From Kryptolebias marmoratus (taxonomy: Eukaryota > Chordata > Actinopteri > Cyprinodontiformes > Rivulidae), in NCBI RefSeq assembly GCF_001649575.2, contig NC_051441.1, positions 8,458,695 through 8,522,694 of the forward strand: a stretch of DNA of 64,000 bases, written 5' to 3'. Below the pieces are notes generated by a model, which saw nothing but the letters and a program-made list of their open reading frames with translations, made no database searches and had not been told where the DNA came from. Shown here one piece after another: positions 24,340-38,300 of the stretch; position 1 is the first letter of the stretch; every line of letters starts with the position of its first letter. The position numbers and the translations under genes were made by a program.

Positions 24340-24690
24340 GATCTGTTACAGTTTGAGGTTTTTTTTGTATGTTTCAGTTTAGCTGTTCTTCTGTGTTTTT
24401 TGGGTTTTCTTTGACATGTTGGGTTTTGTATTTCGTCTTCAGCTCCCTGTTTGCTCTATCACACCCATTTATCAGTCATTTCCTCAGCTGCCCTCACTCA
24501 GTCATCAACTCCCTGTAGATATTGTGCTCAGTTTCTCAGTTATTTGTCGGCTCTCTGATGTAGTTTTCGGTCCTCTGTGGGCTGCCATAGTGTTTACCTT
24601 CCTGTGCCACATTTCCTGTTTAAGTTTTGTTGTTTTTTAAAAAAAATGAAATTATTGGATTCGACCTGCCTGCCTGCCTGTCCACCGTCT
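24340..24690 (+). repeat. Probable interspersed repeat of unknown class
   Basis: The sequence TTGGGTTTTGTATTTCGTC...CTCCCTGTTTGCTC...TCCTGTGCCACATTTCCTGTTTAAG...CGACCTGCCTGCCTGCCTGTC resembles a repeat I know to be frequent in fish genomes. No terminal structure was identified, so this rests on recall of style and needs a repeat-library search. Confidence 0.35.
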
Positions 24691-27600
24691 GGTTCCTTAA
24701 ACACTAACTGTGATCACACTGTTCCTTCACTCCTCTCTGGGTCTTTAAACATTTCATGTTCACATTCAGAGTTTTCCAGTTTATACAAAAATTATGTTAA
24801 AAAGCGGTTAACCTGAAATACCCCAAAACACTTTGAGCTGTGAGACAAAATATGACCCGTTTCTGAATTAGCTCATACTGTCTGCTCTGTTTGATGTTCA
24901 TAACTTTATTTATTTTAAAGGAATGACTGATTTGTTTTTGTCACTTTAACGACGGTTTGAGGCCTGAAACCTCACCGAGCTGGAAAGTAACATTCAGATT
25001 TCATTAAGTCTTTGACCTAAATACAGTTCGGAGTGTTTTTTTTTTTCCTGCTTTACTGTAAAGTGAAAAAAACTCTACATTATCGTTTTATTTGACCACT
25101 TCAGCTGCAATTAATACTTTAAATGAATGAGTTTATTGTTTTAAATGAAGCACATTTCCAAAGACTGAACTTCCTATTTCCAAACGTCACATTTTCATTA
25201 AAAGCCACAAACAGCTGAGATCAAATTTAAAATCTTACTCAAAACACTAATTCCCTCCATTTTTACTGTTTTCATTTTTAACAAGCATCAAAGTTGTTAA
25301 TTTTGTCACCAAATGTCAGCAAAAGAAAGAAAAATGAATCAAATTGCTAATTCGTTTTGATAAGCCTGTGATTAAAACTGTTCAGTAATCTGCTTTATTA
25401 AAAAAAAAAGTGTTTAGAAATCTGTGATTTTAATTTAACTTCTTAAAGACAATTTGCATCTAAACTTTTGTGAAATTGTTATGCAGGACTTAGAGTATTT
25501 TTAAATAGTTTTAACCTGAATAAAGATGTAAAAACTCTTGTCTGTTGTTGGTTTTTAGATGGCTGAACTATAAAACAAACATGAAAATCTTAGACATGTC
25601 ACAGATGGTTTGATTTTGGTCTGAACATTGTGTGCATCTAAATTTTCATCTATACTGAGAGAAGTTTGAGAAGATTTGAATCTGGGAGATTAAGGAACAA
25701 AAAAAAACTTTGCCTCATGCTTGAAAAATATGAATCTAAACAAACTTTCAAATCATAAAACGTGACAGAAGGAGTTTTTCTGCCTTTGGAGGCGATCAGA
25801 GTTTGATTTGGACCCTCAGCAGCAGACGTGTTAATCGTGAGCCCCGCAGGGTGGGCTGCTGAACTGGCAGAGCGTCAGGTTGAAGTGGGAGGAAAAGAGC
25901 AGGGCAGTGGCTGTGGGAATGTGGGCGATAACGCTGCGGGTGAGACGGTTATTTTTACCCTCGGGGAAGTGATCCAACTCTGTGACACGAGCTTCTGGGC
26001 TCTATTGTGCCTTTGTAGTCCGCAGGAATAAACACCTGCTGCTGTTCTCAGAGTAATTATACACACTGAAGTCAGGGAGTGCAGACCTCACTGTCTGGGA
26101 AAGAAAGAAAGAAAAAAAAACTTCTTCAGAGTGCGAGTACAGGAGAGAAGAGGAACGTCTGCTTTAACTGCAACTTTCACAGAATAATGACAGGCTGGCC
26201 TGATTTCCAGAACTCATGAAAACAAAAATTAACTTTTATTATCAATAATAAGTTGGCTTTTTGTGGTAACTTTAACTTAATACAGAGTAAAAAGTAAAGT
26301 TTGGTTGATTGATATTGTTGTCAAAAAGCTTCCTTAAACAGATTTACTCCCCAAAAACACAAGTCCAGCACCCTCAATAAATAATACCTTAGACTGCTTT
26401 TAATTTAATCATAAATTATTATTATTTGGAAGGAGAACTTTAAAACCAAGTTTTTATTGACCTCTAAACTTGCCCTATGGACCAAACAGAATCCCCTTTA
26501 GCTGAAATCTCAACTTTTAATTAACAAGATCAAAATAATCAAGACCAATGTTAAAAAATTAAATACATTAAAAGCAAAGTAATGAAATCTTTTATATTAT
26601 CCTAAAAAAAGGAGCTTTACATCTTTCCTTTCCAAATCAGCATCTTATATATGAATATATGATAAGCTTTTTATACATAATAACCTTTTAAGAATATAAA
26701 AAAGAACTTTTAATGCATTTGTTAATGTTACTGCTGTGGGTTGTGACGCAGACATCCAATAAAACATTAAAAATGTCTAACCCAAATGAAAGTATACAGA
26801 AAATTATCATAACTCTGTAAATGTCATGCATTAACATGCTTTTAAATGCCATCCGTTGCACTTTTACTCACACCACTTAGTAATAAACAGGAAAAAGTTC
26901 ATAATGAGCTCTTATAGGTCCATAAAATACCAGGTTGATGCTCATCTTCTGTGTTCAGAAGCTTGAGCTGTGATGAGCGTTTTCACTGACCTCCTGCCAG
27001 CTGGCTGCCGGAGGTGAGAACACACCTGATATCCTGTCAGCGGGATCGTTTAAGTGTGTCAGCTCCGCTCTGATCTCCCTGACAGAGCTGCAGCTTCGGC
27101 TCCCAAACATTTTCCACATCGTGGGGGCGCAGAAACACATCGGCTGCTCGGGAATGTAGCCGCTGCTCAGAATCACATCACTTTCTCTGCAGCTCGAGGA
27201 TTTTTACTCTATTTGTGAAGTCAGACTGTGAGTTATTTAATATTTAATATTTCACAGCTTCTGAATCGGGTTAAAAATAACTAAACAAAATTAAAAAAAC
27301 ATTGATCCTAAACAAGATGTAATCAGAAGCTGATGAAGTAAGAGTCAGAAACAGGTGACTACCAGGGAAGAAATACTGCCAGTTAACTATTTTAACCTTC
27401 ATCATTGTTTAGGCAATAATGAGAAAATGGTAAACCTTTGTTGGAAAATAAGTTTTGATTTTAAAGATATCTTGTTTTCACTACAGTGGTGCTCATGGGA
27501 AACTGAACCATGAGATAATTAATGCTCCCTTATGTAACTAATAAGTCTAACCCTATTCTGAAAATGTAATTAGGAAATACAGAACAATGCAGAGAAAATA

Positions 27601-28805
27601 ACTTCAAATGTCCACTTTGGACATTTATTAAACACTGAAGTAAAATGTTGTTTCATCCCTTTAGGAAAGGATTTAAAAAGTTCCCAAGAGAGTCATATAA
27701 AATATATCCACACCAATTCAGAGACAAAAATTGCTTAATAAAAAATATTTTACACTTAATTCTGTCCTTTCTGTAAAAAGTTCTCTTGGTGAGGGATGTC
27801 GTTTTCTTTGAAGAAAAAAGGAGAAGTTTCTCAAAGTCCATCCCTACAAATTTATTATCATTAAAATGTCCTGAATGTCCCTCACGGAGGACAGGAGGAG
27901 TTATGCCAGTTTCCAAATGTCCACAACAGAGGACAAATTAGAATAACGGGTTCTACCACTATTTTAGATGATGTTCTAGTCTAGTTCTTGACTTCTAGTG
28001 TTTTGTGTTTGTTGGTTTAGGAAAAATAAACCAAGCAGTAAAACAAAAAACAGCTCTTTGACATGAGCGAGAAATGATTGTGCTGAAATAAAAAGTTATT
28101 CTGTTGAGATTTTAGTAAACTTATTCTGTATTATTAATAAACATCACTTAAAGATTTCTCACAAGTGATGAGAGTTATCGATAAAACTGACCTTTTCTTA
28201 AAAGCATAAATTTCAAACTCCTGACAGAATCTTTCTGGGCTGCGCTGATATGTCGCCACAAACTAAGAGCCAACCAAACGCCAGCAGAGAAGAAGAGAGA
28301 CGGTCTCTGAGGACGGACAAACCTAACTCAACACACAACAGAAAACACTCATCTGCCTATTATCTCTGGCAACTTTTCTTTGCACCTCTGTGCTGACTAA
28401 AAGTGCAGCTTTCAGCAGACAATCAATGAGCAGCAGGGACTTTTTGAAGGAAATTTAGAGAAATACCTTAACAGCAGAGTGAAACTGTTCCTACTGATGT
28501 AAAATAATGCATTGGGGCTGTTTTTATTGCTTACTTCTCCTTTTGCCACAAGGGCAATCCCTCTGTTTATCTTTTGCACAAACTCGCAGATAAATATGTG
28601 CCCTTTTACTGTACATTCAGAGCAAATAAAAAGGGCAGCAGCCTGCAGAGACAGCTGAGAGAAAAGAGAAGAAAACACCTGTGAAGTCAGCAGATTTTAA
28701 TCTATTTTCCCAAACTTTCACCTCCTTACAGGGGGAGTTGGCTTCACACCACTGGCTCCCTCTGTTGGAGGCTTTGGGAGGTTCCTCCTGTAATCATCAT
28801 ACTCC

Positions 28806-28832
28806 ACCACACACACACACACACACACACAC
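28806..28832 (+). repeat. (AC)n microsatellite
   Basis: Pure CA run in intergenic DNA. Confidence 0.93.
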
Positions 28833-29340
28833 TTCCATACACACACAAAAACTGCTGAGTAACCATAGTGTCACAAGGTGTTAGATTGATCTAAATTAGA
28901 TTGATCTAAATTAAGCAAGAGCTTATTTTAAACCTAAACACGCCCCCTGTTTGACCACAAACAATATCCTTTAGAATATGTAATATTTTTTTTAAATATA
29001 TATTTTTTGTTCCAATAAAACGTGAAATAAGATTTAAGTCTCCAGTTTTTTGTCATTTTGTTAAAACCCTTCAGCTGCTTCTGTTTTCAGCCAAAGCGCT
29101 GCTCACTGCACGTGAACATATGCAATGTGTTTTTCATTTTGTGACTTTTTTCTTTCTTTTTTCGGAATGAGGACTATAAATCATCCAACATTTTTGGTTT
29201 TCAGCTGAGATGTTGATGTCTAATTTACAAATGGTGACACGATCAAAGAAGCAGCAGGCTTCGACAGTCAGACAGATCCTATAAATGGTCCAAGTCGTTG
29301 CTGATGGTATTACATGTAAGGAATGCCTCAGGGGAAACAG

Positions 29341-29371
29341 GTGTGTGTGTGTGTGTGTGTTTGTGTGTGTG
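29341..29371 (+). repeat. (GT)n microsatellite
   Basis: GT run with one T interruption near 29361. Confidence 0.93.
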
Positions 29372-32138
29372 TGCTGCATCTGAACTAAATGCATGTCAGC
29401 ACTTTAATATAGAGGTAATGATGCCTGACTATTAGGGATTATTTGGGACTGCTGCCCCATAAAAAAAGAGCTGGGAGCAGTTCAGAGTTATTCCTGTAGA
29501 TTTTTGTTTCACGTGAAGAGGACAAAAGTCCCAGGAGCCGCCGTTCGCTCGCTCTGCTCAAAGCTCGGCATCTTCAGCAACAGCTGCTGCAGCGTGCGGC
29601 AGATAAAAATACGAGTACGTGGAGTTATTTGACCTGCTGACACCGTCCTCTGCTTCTATTGGACTTTTTTTTTTTTAACTCACTCTAGTAAATAAAAAGA
29701 CAAGATTGACCTTTTTTTTAAAAAAAAAAAGGTTAAGATGTCAAAGGTCAAAAATAGCACCTATGTGAGCAAATAAAATAAGAGATAGCATTCTATGTAA
29801 AAATAGAAAAGTAATGTGTTCAGTATTATATTTTAGGGTGAATGATTAGTACTTCAGCTGTACACAGTTTATTGACTCATGAATAAAGGTCCTTGAACCC
29901 TTCTTATGTGCAAAGTTCACATTCAGTAGTATGTCCAATAGTTTGTTTTGCAAGAAGAAACCGTGTTTTGCTCAAAGTGTCTTTACAGCACCGTACAGAC
30001 ATCTGCTGTTTGGAGGCAAATTACTACAACATTTTTGGAGTCTAATTCACCGTGAGATGACTGAAAAGTTGGTTAAAGGTAAGGCAAATCTGTCTCCCTG
30101 TTTATACACAGAAATGCTAATGAATTTTAGGATTGCTGACAGCGTTCAGTGCACTCCGATTCATTGTGAAAACATTCATCTCTCCCCACGCTACAAGCCT
30201 GTCCACAGTCTGATTGATTGATTGCGAAAAAGAAGGCCAGTTTGGGATGAACTCCCTCAGAGTAAACAGATTATTTCAGCTTGGCATTTCACTGCTGATC
30301 ACGTCAAACTTCTGCCTTATTTACAGTAAAACAAAAAAAGAGAGGAAATCTTCCCCAAATATAGCCCCAGTAAAAGCATTAGTTCTGCTCAGTATGCCAA
30401 ACTACATGGCTTTGCCACAGAAGCAGGCAGCGGTTTTGCAAAACAACAGCTGAGAGCGCATCAGCGTGATGAAGTGTCCAGGAGGAGCGGGACAAGGTTC
30501 ACTCAGGGAATAAGCTGTGAAATCAGAATCAAGTTTGGAGAGCCAAGTCTACCGAGACCTCAAACAAATAAGCTCCAAAAACATTTTATAAAAACGTCTC
30601 GATGAACAGACAACTGGCAGAGCTTCCCTGAAACTGAAATTTGGGACTTTGCCACGCAGATAATCAGGAAATAAATGAAGAAATGCGGTTAGGGCTGCAC
30701 TTCTTCTGAATCAGATTTCTCTCATTAGTTGAACAAGTTGGTCAGCACCTCGTGTGAAACTGGAATAAGACTTTGGGATTAGTTTTTCAGCCACTGCACC
30801 TTGTGTTAAATATTTTCTTTATACGTACAATAGCTGCATGCAACATTTAAAAATTTCATTTAGCAATTGCCATCATGACATGAAGTTCAGGCTTTATAAA
30901 ATATAAAGAACGTGTTCCTTATCTGCTGCTGTCAAATAACTTCCTGTAAAGTGAGTTAATTCCTTTTTTCAGCCCATTTTCAACAGCTGTATAAGTCTGA
31001 TTCTTGATTTTACTATTATATTAATAATTTTACGATCTATTAAACGTTTATTTGTAAAAAGGGAACACATGCAGCACATGGTACAAGTGCCTCCACGCAG
31101 CAAGGATTACTCAAAACCAAAAACAAATATAATTTCTTTTTTGTTATGCTGCTGACAGACTGTATATAGGCTTTTTGAAAAACACAGCAAAACAAGAGTA
31201 AAGGACTCACCTTCTGATGTAGGTCATTTGTTTTTATTTTACAGCGGAAATTACTAATTAAAAACATCACATTTAAATGTTTATTTATGGAAAACATGCA
31301 TATAATCTCCCAAAACTCTGCATTCAGACACGCGGACATTATTGTACGAGTGTCGTTGTGTTTCTTTTACTTTTACTCTGCTTGCCACAGCCTCAACAGA
31401 TGTTTAACTGTACAATGCTTCAATGCCACTGGGTAGGAACAGCGCCTTTATTGTGCTAAAAATGACCACCTAGACGACGGTTAAACGCGCTGCATGCGTT
31501 TGTTTGGATGGGTGGTGTGGCATTGGAACATAATACTTTGCTTTTTTATTATTTTTAATGAGTAATTCTTGTTCAAAACACAGTGTTTCAACAAACAAAT
31601 CATCTGTCGGAATGGGACAAATTTGTAATTAGAATTCTATATTGATATTTTTTCTGTGCAACTCAGACCTGTTGTCCTTGTTCAGAGACTAGTTTAGTTA
31701 TTCTGAATGCAATTTTTTTTATTAAAAAAAAAGCTACTAATTGCTCAAAAAACAGTACTTTTTATGTCTATGAAGGGTCAGTTATATTAAAATAGGGAAA
31801 ATTACAATTCTATACCAAACCAAAGCTCAGGGCTGTGTGGATGTGTCCATTGCCCCCCCACCCCACCCCCCAGCCCCCCTTAGTGGCGCCTCTGCTCTGA
31901 GGAACAATCAGGAGTTTAACTTGTGACCACATGAACATGATGAACATGTAGCAAACATCACGTGGGAAACACGTGTTTCACATGTGCGTTCCATATGTGA
32001 ACATCTGTGAAGGAGATTTAAGTCATTTTATTTTTCCAGAATTTCTAATGTATTTTATTTTAAATCATGAAAGTGAGCCACCTCTGGTTGAAGCCTCCTT
32101 ACAGAACCCCCTCCTCCTCCTCCTCCCCTCCCATCCAG

Positions 32139-32390
32139 TGACGTCACACGGTTACAAGGAGCGGAGCGGCTCACACACACTCACACACACACGCTCACAC
32201 ACACACACACAGTCCCCGGCGCCGACACGCGCACACAGTCACACATATATTGTTATTCTCGCCTTTTGTAGGAGTTTGATCCGGAGGCTTCAGCTCCAGG
32301 ACGAAGTTCTGAGGAATCATCTCAACTTAAAGTTGGATTATTTCAGCCGAGGATGAGAGGAGCTGGCGGACACTTCAGCGGAGTTCCACG
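32139..32390 (+). promoter_or_regulatory. Orphan promoter and candidate first exon (CRE-containing)
   Basis: A perfect CRE TGACGTCA at 32139-32146 is followed by GC-richer sequence (GGAGCGGAGCGGC), CA runs at 32172-32210 and a CpG-containing stretch. It ends at a plausible donor, TTCCACG then GTAATT (GT at 32391). The first ATG (32353) opens MRGAGGHFSGVPR into the donor, so any coding start is uncertain. The orientation and composition suggest a plus-strand transcription start. It could be an alternative distal promoter of the glucagon-receptor-like gene or a noncoding RNA. Confidence 0.35.
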
Positions 32391-35300
32391 GTAATTATTA
32401 ATCTTATTATGAGTATTATTATTAGTCAGCAGCTCCCCTTGTGTTAACTTCAGAGACGCGCGCGCGCCACCAGCTGCTGATCTGTGGAGTTCTGTGCTTG
32501 TTGACACAAGGTGACATGTTTCTGGGAACGTTTTTTTAAAATCCCAGCTACAACAGTCAGTGTCCTTATCAACTTCTGTTATCTTAGCCATCTTTTTTTT
32601 TTCTTACCCGGGGGCTCCAGCCACAGAGGCGTGTTTCAGTTTTGCAGGAATGAGATGTTTTGCAGACTATCTCTTCCTCCTGACAGAGCGGACTCAGGCT
32701 GAGGATTCCTTACTGAAGGGGATAATTGTTGATGTTTTTTTATTTGTGCAAGTCCAAGAAGTGATTGCAGCTTTATGTTCTTATTGAATCAGGAGTAAAA
32801 ATAAAAGCCTGATAAATATATTTAATAAAAGAAACACAGATGCTTCTAAGAAAGGTTAAAATTTGTCTTTAAATCATCTGTGATGGTGTAAACATTTTGT
32901 TCTATGTGGTAAAGTGTTCCTGTTCTCTACAAACTAGGCAAAGCAGAAAGAATTAAATGATTAAAACAAATAACTTATGTCATGTTACTCCTTGTACTTT
33001 TAATTGCATGTCAAACAAAGAGTAATGAAATTCATTAAAACCTAATTGTTCATATTTAAATGTTTAGCATTGTGTATAAGATGCAGCTATACTATTGGCA
33101 GAAAAAAAACACTTAATATGTAACACTAAATAGGATTTAATTGTTAAGGGACTTAATTGTCCAGGGGTCTTTCTGGTCCTAATTAGAACCACTTGAGCTG
33201 CATCACGCAGGCGAGAAAACAACATGTGGGCCCTCAGTCCCTTGTTTGTCTTGTATTGCAATAAATGTGCCTCTTTTTGGTTAAACACTTTCACAGCTAA
33301 ACACACACACACAGCCTATTCATTAGCAGCACATCTGCTGCTGTGATGCACCGGAGCTGAACCTCCTCCGTGAAGAATCTGAGCTTACAGGTGACTCCAT
33401 GAATGAGGGATGTTTTCGCCCAGCGCTGATTTGCAAACATTAGTGGGCGGTCAAGGTGCTTCAATGCATACTGAAGGCACATAAGTGAAGTTTTGCAATG
33501 CATAAAGTAAACCTTTTTGCTGTCAGGTGGAGGAGCTTTCCTCAGCTGTTTCATTATGTACATCATTAAAAATGCTGAATGATGATGATGCTGAGGGAGG
33601 GGCTGCATTTGGTAATAAATGTGACCCTAAAGTTTATTTATTCAGTCAACGTGGCTGAGACTGATGTGTCTTTAAAGGGCAAAAAATGTAAAAAAAGAGG
33701 GAGTGCTTTCTGCTCTTTCCACTCCTCTGATTACTGTCAAAAAAGGCTATCCACCAAGATACTTCAGCTTTTGTTTTTGGTCACAGTTTGCGTTGGATTT
33801 TTCTGGTTTTTAGAAGTACTTTTACAAAATGCAAAATCTGCTTCTGCACTGTGGTCTGATATTAGATTATTTTCAAACATACAGCTGACTTAGTATTTAT
33901 TTATTTGTGACATTTCCTAATTAGCAGAAAGTAAAGATGAAGTTGATCTGTGTCAGTAAGTTTTGTTTTTTATTGACAGGGTAGAATTAAAGTCTTTAAA
34001 TCTTTATGCACAGCACAACATATACATAACTGATCAAAGTTGCAGGTGATTTATGTCAGGTTTCACTGAAGAAATCCTCCCTGCAGGTAGATTATTGAGA
34101 AAATCTGCTGCAAACCTTCAGAAAGCAATAAATCAAATGAACTGCACATGGCAGAGAAGGAATAAATCTGCATTCTCAGGTGTGCAGAACCTTCTCAATT
34201 CTTGTTTAATTCTGTTTATATCTGCGAGACACAGGTCTTATTTTCAAAATAAACCTGTTTCAAGCAGAAAATATAACAATTTAATGGCTAACTGGTATGG
34301 CATATATATTGAGTTTGACTTTTATTAGTGTTTTTTTTTCTAAAAATGCATGCTCCTGACACATTCAAACACATTTGAGCTCAGATGGTAGACATCAGCC
34401 CAGTTATGGTAAATAAGGCTGAGGTTAAACATGAGTGAGCAGATTAAGACTCAATTCCTTTTATAGTTTTGTGACTTTGAGCTCAAAATGGAGCAAAGTG
34501 GATTGGGAGGAGAAAAGAAAGAAAGAAAAAAAAAAAACGGACATGCTTGCTTCTTGTTATTTCCTTTTTCATCTTCTTGTTGGCCGTAGCGCTGACAAAA
34601 CAGCTGAAAAGGAAACAGAAAGAGACACAAGATGATAGAAATCTAAATCGGAGCAAGGCAAAAGTAAGCAAACAGAAGAGATGGCGCTAAAGATCATTTC
34701 TACCCGAGATGAGGGCGAGTGTGTGTTCGTGTCAGCCCACATTAAGTGACCATAGATGTCATGTGGGGCTCAATGGGCTCCGGTTCAATCGAACCCCTCA
34801 CAATGGACCTAGGAGGGCTAAGAATAGTTTCCACTACAAAGAGCTGTCACTCCGGATAGCAGCAGAGAAATGATAAGAGTCTGTCTAGAGATACTGCTGC
34901 CAGGCTCCACTAACTGTAACCCTGAGTGTCCCTGTGCTCATGACAACTTGTCCACAAACACACACCCACATACGGCATGCCTGTGCATTCATATGGACGA
35001 GAACAATCCTCAACCAAGTGTGTATGAATATTCTACACCCTTCACCCTTAAGGCTGTTCGTCTCTAAATAAATCCAAGAGGAGCATCGCTGCAGTGACTC
35101 ACGCTGGGAGTTCAGAAAAATGCAGCGTTTTTCCAGAGTTAGTACGGAGGCCGACAAGTGCCAGGCCTAGAAATAAAAACGGAGGTCGGGGAAATCTGTT
35201 TCCTTACTTCAGCAGCTTGGATTTGGAGTAGCATCGGTGCCGATGTGCAGCAGTTGTTGTGTCTATGTCGTGGAGCTGAGGTCAGACTGAAACTGAAAAC

Positions 35301-38300
35301 AGAAGTCAGCACAAAGAGAAAAGAAGGTTTCAGGGCGAGTTGCAAAATTCAACCACAATATTCAACAACATCCTTTTGACATCAGTGTCTCTAAAATCAG
35401 ATATAATTGTCTTGTCTTAACATCATCCCAGCAGTTGAATAGGGAACATGTACATTTCTGTCGTTGGGTTATTTTGTAGACAGTTCCTAAATGTTCCTCC
35501 AAGTCAGACTTGTTCTGATTAACGATCTGCTGTAACTTGTTGTCCACTTTTCTGCTGATGAAGAGATGAAGCTTTAACAAGAGTTTGTGTAGCTGGTAAC
35601 GATCCTGTGAAAGAGAATTTGTCCAGCAGTGAACAAAAAATGACTAAACTAACATTTTCTTCACCTATTTTTATTTCCACACCAGTCTGCATGTTAGAAT
35701 AATTCATAATTTAAAAAAAATTGTGACACTGCACTGCCAACCTTCAGTTAATAAAAAAAAAAAGTTTTATTCACTTATGTCAAATTTGAAATCACAAATC
35801 AAGTGAAATAGTCAACAAGTGAAACTTTTAATTAAAGCTACCATCATTATGCTTTAAAATAATTCCATTCACTGAAAAAATACCCTTTCTGCTAGCTGAA
35901 AAAAAAAGAAAATTTTCAAACCTGGGCTCCAATTGTCTGTCATTAAGACTTGGAAAAATAGAGTCAAAACAAGAAAACTGTAATTGGCAACTGCAAAGGA
36001 ACAGCGATGAAATCCCAATTGTCCCCGTCAAAATAATAGCGCCTGTTTCAGTTTAAATTGTTATGTGACTGAAAGTAAACACAGAAATTAGCCTCCTGGC
36101 ATGGCGTTTTTGCTAACTGTGTTATCTGTGGTCCAGTTTGCTTCCTAACCTGGCTCACTGTTCTTCTTCTAATATTAAATATCTGCACAGACTCTTTACA
36201 GGCTGCAGCTGCCTTCATGGAAACACGTATAAAAAGGTGAAATATACTCTGAATCACTATGAGGAAGACAGACAGTCTTTTCAGTTGGATGCTCAGGGGT
36301 ATTTATCTGAACTGGAGGGAACAGACGATAGGCTAAATCAAGTGGAGGATGAGGTAAAACAAGAACAGTGAAATATACTCATTCTCTGAAAACCTGCTGG
36401 TGTTTTTGCACTCGCTGCTCAGATGCCAACTGTGGAGGGGATTATTTGCTGCCGAGTCGACTGTTCCAAATTTGGCCATGGATGGAGTAATTCCTGACAT
36501 CAAGTGGAAACTAATCTATGGCTCTAATTCTATAAGATGATTCAAAACCAATTTGAAGATATAAAAGTACATGCTGTGCATCTTGTTGTGTCATTGTTTC
36601 TACTTGAAGACATTTGTCTTTTGGTTTGTTTTGCTACAACCCCTCTGAGATAAAACTGTCCACAGCCTCACACCAAAGAACTAACCAGCATGCACCATGT
36701 ACCAGCTGGCACGTGTTTCAGACGGAGATCTTGAATAAAGTCGGCAAAAAGGCTGTGGCAGGTGGCTAATTTCTGTGTTTGCCCTCAGTTGGATAACAAT
36801 CCGGCAAAAACAGGCCTTTTTACCATGAGCGTGGCCAATTTTCCTGCAGTTTCGGGCTCTGGCTAATTAATTAACTGATTCCATGCACCTTAAATAATCA
36901 AGCAAAGATTAACAAATGGGCAGAATGCTGGAAATGCTCCTAAAACCCAAACAATTTAATAAAAAAAAGCCAATATGGGAACTTGTTTTCTGTCTTTTAC
37001 AGCTTGCGTGCGCTAACGCTTATTGTTTATGAACACAATCGAAAGGGAAAAATTAGAACCAGTTCTTTCCTGTTAGGAGCAGGAGACACCCAAGGTTTAT
37101 CGAATAGAGATCGACTCCTGCATTGCTTCAAGCCACAACCAGATGGGAGGTTCTGCTCTACAACTTTTAAAGCTTGTGCTGCGTTAAACCAATGAGACTT
37201 CATTGAATTTACCAAGTACAGCCAATATAGTGTGCTAACAGCAGAATCTTTGAAACAAACCCTTTACCTGTGAAGGACAATTTAATTTCTTAGTCACTTT
37301 CACGCAACAAAACATATTTCAGTGCAACAGAGTGCTTAGAGTTAAAATAGATTGCAGCATTTTTGCTTTTTTTATTCTCCATGCAGGTCAGTGCGTGGAA
37401 AGAAACGTGTTTTTGTCACACATGTGCACGCCTAATGTCTTGGCTGGAAACCATTTCGCCATCTACCCACGTGAGCCATACTTTGCTGGTCTCTGGGTAG
37501 TTTCTGTGCTCTCTGCTCGGCGCCGCGACCAGGATCAGAGATTCGATGCAGCGCATTCCATCACTCACTGTGGTCTGAGCGGCTGCCAGCAGCTTACCTT
37601 CCTGCCCCGGTAAACAATTCACGAGAATGTGTTGATGTAGTCTCCTCTGCATGGAAAACAAGATGAATTATTCCGACAAGCTGAACGTGCCTCGTTGCAT
37701 AGACAAACTCAAATGTATCTTAATTGCTGTTCAGAAGTGATGACTGGTTTTTGTTGTTTCCAACCAAAACAGATAAACAACAGATTTAACATTTATTTAA
37801 TATACAGTGTGTTTATATTCTACTTGCCGTGTGCCTTGGGCCTGAAATGACTGCGTCATAATGTTTTCCAAATTCCCACACAGGGAACATAAGAAACCTA
37901 TTATCATATTTTACAGGCATCATTCTTGTTCCTCTAAGAGCTTTGAAATTTCAGCTTTAAACAGCACGAAGATTCACCGCGTTTCTTTCTGGGTCTTAGC
38001 CAAACGCAGAGAGACTTAAATCACACCTTCCTGTCTTCACTTGGTGAGCAAATAAATAAATAAGTCTCACAAGCCTGTGAAGCTCAAAGACAGAAGTCTG
38101 GACCTGATAGTGTTAAAAGTAAAAATGAATCTGTTATTTTAAAGCATTTACAATTAGATCTTTTATTATTATTAACAATAACATTTAATACAGAACATCT
38201 GTCAGCACAAAATTTATCTCTTAAATCAACAGTTCAGATTTTTTGAAATGGGGATTGAGCTTTTGGAAAGGTTATGAACAGTTAATGTCTTACCTGCTGT

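Larger units (their letters stand above)
22700..32100. other. Gene-poor intergenic region
   Basis: About 9.4 kb without a gene I can support. It holds microsatellites at 28806 and 29341 and a possible interspersed repeat at 24340-24690. Small ORFs (60-100 codons) are scattered with no conserved motif. Confidence 0.55.
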
